A stretch of 64,000 nt of DNA from NCBI RefSeq assembly GCF_003604215.1, contig NZ_QXGS01000014.1, positions 1 to 64,000 of the forward strand, read 5' to 3'. The translations under genes and the position numbers were made by a program. Below, piece after piece: positions 62,258 to 64,000 of the stretch (position 1 is its first letter; every line of letters starts with the position of its first letter). The DNA is from Teichococcus vastitatis. Lineage in GTDB: Bacteria > Pseudomonadota > Alphaproteobacteria > Acetobacterales > Acetobacteraceae. The notes beneath the pieces are model-generated. The model was not told where the DNA came from, did no database searches, and was given only the letters and a program-made list of their open reading frames with translations.

Positions 62258-62869
62258 TCAGCGGGGATGCTCGCGCGCGATCGTCGGATCGATCAATTCA
62301 CCCTTGAGCAGATAGCCCGGCGCGCGGTGATACAGCTTGATGTCGTGAAACGGGTCCGTGATGATCTTCGTTGCCCAGACCAGCGCCGTCTGCAGATCCT
62401 GAATGAAGAAAAGTTGAACCATCCGGAACAACAACCCGGCCACGGCAAGGAAGAGCCAGAGGTAGCCCATGTGCCGCACGAATTCGCCGGCCGTTTCATG
62501 AGGTCGCACTGTGCCGAGCAAAGAAGGATCCACCACCAGCAGCAATGGCGACAGCAGCCACAACGACATCAGGACGATCTTGCGGTAGAGGTTGTAGCCA
62601 ACCTTGATTTCCTCCTTGTGCTCATGCGTCGCCTGATTGGCCTCATCATATCCCTTTGGCTCAAAGAACAAATGCCCGATCTGCCGGCTGGTCATGGCCA
62701 CCAGCCATCCGATCAGCGCTGCGATCGCCGGATCCTTGAACACCATGAGATACGCAAGGATGAAGCTGAGCGCACTGACCAGGTGGAGGCTCTGGTTGAC
62801 GCGACTGTGGTGGTAGTAGCGATGATCGTCCCAGCGCTGCTCCCGCAGGTGCTCAACGAAGCCGTTCAT
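62258..62869 (-). CDS. Mpo1-like polytopic membrane protein with His motifs
   Basis: A 203-residue integral membrane protein starting MNGFVEHLREQRWDDHRYYH; GAGGGGG precedes the ATG. About four hydrophobic spans are visible (SALSFILAYLMVF, AALIGWLVAMTSRQIG, VLMSLWLLSPLLLVV, LWLFLAVAGLLFRMVQLFFI). Conserved-looking polar motifs are YYHHSRVNQSLHLV, RQIGHLFFEPKGYDEANQAT and HEHKEEIKVGYN, reminiscent of iron-dependent lipid oxygenases such as Mpo1/DUF962, and DPFHDIKLYHRAP near the end. The ATG overlaps the methyltransferase stop, so they form an operon. A lipid-modifying role is likely but unproven. Confidence 0.7.
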   Translation of the reverse strand: MNGFVEHLREQRWDDHRYYHHSRVNQSLHLVSALSFILAYLMVFKDPAIAALIGWLVAMTSRQIGHLFFEPKGYDEANQATHEHKEEIKVGYNLYRKIVLMSLWLLSPLLLVVDPSLLGTVRPHETAGEFVRHMGYLWLFLAVAGLLFRMVQLFFIQDLQTALVWATKIITDPFHDIKLYHRAPGYLLKGELIDPTIAREHPR

Positions 62870-63612
62870 GGCAATTCCCCCTCAGGTGACAGGACCGGAT
62901 GCGGCGCTGTCGTCCGCATGGCCTTGAACGTCGATGGATCATGTTTCGCCGGGCTGCCCTGTTTCATGCCCCGTTCGGCTTTCACAAAGCGGACCAGTGA
63001 GAAGTGGCCCAGCGGGGGCAGGGGGCGGCGCTCGATCAAACGCGCGTCCGGTGCGCCGGCCGCCCAATCCGCATAACGCCGCCAGGGGAATTCAGTGCGC
63101 CAACCGAGCTTACTCGTCACGGGCATGAGCCAACGCTCGATGGTGCCGCGAACCCCGGTTTCTGCGCCGACCCGGGTGGTGATCACGATCTCCCCGCCCG
63201 GCCTGACGACCCGGAGGAACTCGTCAAGCGCCCGCTCCGGGTTGGGCACCGCCGTCACGACATATTGGGCCACCACGACGTCGAAGGCGGCGTCCGGGAA
63301 AGCCAGCCGCTCGGCGTCCATCACGGCGAGACCGCCGACGTGGCCGAGGCGCTGCCGGTTGACGCGGCCCCGAGCCTTCCAGAGCATCGGGGCCGAAATG
63401 TCCATCCCGAAGATCGTGTTGTCCCGCCGATAGCCGGAGAGCGACAGGCCCGTGCCAACGCCGACCTCGAGCATCCGTCCGCCGATTCGCTCGGCGGCCT
63501 CGGTCGCGGCGCGGCGCCCTTCTCGGAAGACCGGTCCGAAGACCATGTCGTAGATCGGCGCCCAGCGGTCATACGCCAGGGCGACGGTATCTGCTTGGTG
63601 CTTCTCCGGCAC
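62866..63612 (-). CDS. PmtA-like SAM-dependent methyltransferase
   Basis: A 248-residue class I methyltransferase. YDRWAPIYDMVFGPVFREGR is the N-terminal pattern of phospholipid N-methyltransferase (PmtA) and UbiE-like enzymes. MLEVGVGTGLSLSGYRRDNT is the SAM-binding motif I, VMDAERLAFPDAAFDVVVAQ is motif II/III, and EFLRVVRPGGEIVITTRVG follows. It probably methylates phosphatidylethanolamine, the product of the nearby decarboxylase, towards phosphatidylcholine, or a related aminolipid. GTG at 63612 has GAGG nine bases upstream; a GTG at 63627 is the alternative. Confidence 0.82.
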   Translation of the reverse strand: MPEKHQADTVALAYDRWAPIYDMVFGPVFREGRRAATEAAERIGGRMLEVGVGTGLSLSGYRRDNTIFGMDISAPMLWKARGRVNRQRLGHVGGLAVMDAERLAFPDAAFDVVVAQYVVTAVPNPERALDEFLRVVRPGGEIVITTRVGAETGVRGTIERWLMPVTSKLGWRTEFPWRRYADWAAGAPDARLIERRPLPPLGHFSLVRFVKAERGMKQGSPAKHDPSTFKAMRTTAPHPVLSPEGELP

Positions 63613-64000
63613 GTCATGGTTCCTCACCGTTCCGCCAGCCTCGCTGACCCTGCGACAAGATCGTTTCTGCTACTGGATGTTGCTGGCGGCGGCCGCGTTA
63701 TGCTGCCGCTGAAGCTACCCGCTGTAAGCCGCGAGGAAAACGTCATGGAAGGACCACTCCAGCCAACCGTTCCGGCATGGGCCACGAAGTGTCACAAATC
63801 TGGATCGCCTTCTAGCAACGAAATTTAGGCAGTTTCATTGCGGACGGATGACGCTGCTGATGCGGCGGAGCTGAACAGGGAACCACCCGCCCAGACGGGC
63901 AGACGATCCTGTTGACATGGGCCGCCCATGCCTCACAGCCGCCGCGTCGGACCTCCGATACGGCCGAACGTCGACGCTCCGGCGCGTCGCCATCCGCACC
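63613..64000. other. Gene-free right end of the window
   Basis: About 390 bases upstream of the methyltransferase. A 27-codon frame from an ATG near 63745 has no protein-like character. The stretch presumably holds the promoter of the leftward lipid operon. Confidence 0.35.

Noticed and set aside
63745-63828. 27-codon frame at the right end
   Set aside because: No good ribosome-binding site, no amphipathic or conserved-looking pattern, and no terminator or partner gene.

Overview
The window is high-GC DNA with dense genes, frequent ATGA start/stop overlaps, Tat-like leaders on many binding proteins, a CtrA-like response regulator fragment at the left edge, Zur/AztD-type zinc genes and a PmtA-like lipid methyltransferase. 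This fits an alphaproteobacterium, most likely of the Acetobacteraceae (Roseomonas-like). That placement is inferred from gene content, not from a marker gene. I saw no rRNA, tRNA, CRISPR array or intact insertion sequence.

Layout. (1) 1-2058: the start of a CtrA-like regulator, a small unknown gene, then 1.6 kb without convincing genes that carries a 111-bp direct repeat. (2) 2059-8460: a complete branched-chain amino-acid-type ABC transporter (livH-livM-livG-livF-livK, minus strand) divergent from a LysR regulator. (3) 8610-14828: a plus-strand aromatic-acid set with a 4,5-dihydroxyphthalate decarboxylase-like protein, a DUF1932 dehydrogenase, LigI, GalB and LigK homologues, and two Bug-type binding proteins. 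This is the lower protocatechuate/gallate 4,5-cleavage route to pyruvate and oxaloacetate, without a ring-cleavage dioxygenase in view. (4) 15454-16061: a very acidic small protein, a basic 24-residue ORF and a strong terminator. (5) 16246-21767: a GntR regulator with a palindrome at its start, then RraA-like aldolase, Ldh-family dehydrogenase, 3-hydroxyisobutyrate dehydrogenase-like reductase and two Bug proteins. (6) 21936-28038: a CoA-dependent acid pathway on the minus strand (CaiB CoA-transferase, acyl-CoA dehydrogenase, MaoC hydratase, CitE-like lyase) with a Bug protein, a cupin and a divergent LysR. (7) 28375-32084: another Bug protein, small genes, a DUF6481 protein and an iron-siderophore-type binding protein.

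(8) 32663-42709: three large multidomain hydrolases. One joins a choice-of-anchor I propeller, a 5'-nucleotidase and RTX repeats. One joins a trypsin-like protease and a NUC1 endonuclease. One joins an endonuclease/exonuclease/phosphatase domain and a glycerophosphodiesterase. The two phosphoesterases look like exported phosphate-scavenging enzymes. (9) 43078-46003: a zinc-related set with a SmtB-type sensor, a histidine-rich duplicated protein and an AztD-type zinc chaperone behind a Zur-like site. (10) 46109-51813: CGNR regulator, EamA exporter, RES/Xre toxin-antitoxin pair, a Cys-rich small protein, a thiolase and an AAC(3)-I-like acetyltransferase. (11) 52087-58834: a TRAP transporter operon with a cyclase gene inside it, an Ldh-family dehydrogenase, a LysR regulator and a Bug protein. 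(12) 59544-63612: a lipid locus with phosphatidylserine decarboxylase, a membrane-anchored class III aminotransferase, an Mpo1-like membrane protein and a PmtA-like methyltransferase.

The general theme is capture and catabolism of small carboxylic acids, with seven orphan Bug receptors and several LysR/GntR-controlled enzyme sets. Metal and phosphate acquisition and a possible aminolipid locus are added to this. The most promising candidates for something undescribed are the lipid locus, the zinc locus, the protease-endonuclease fusion and the acidic protein/24-residue pair.
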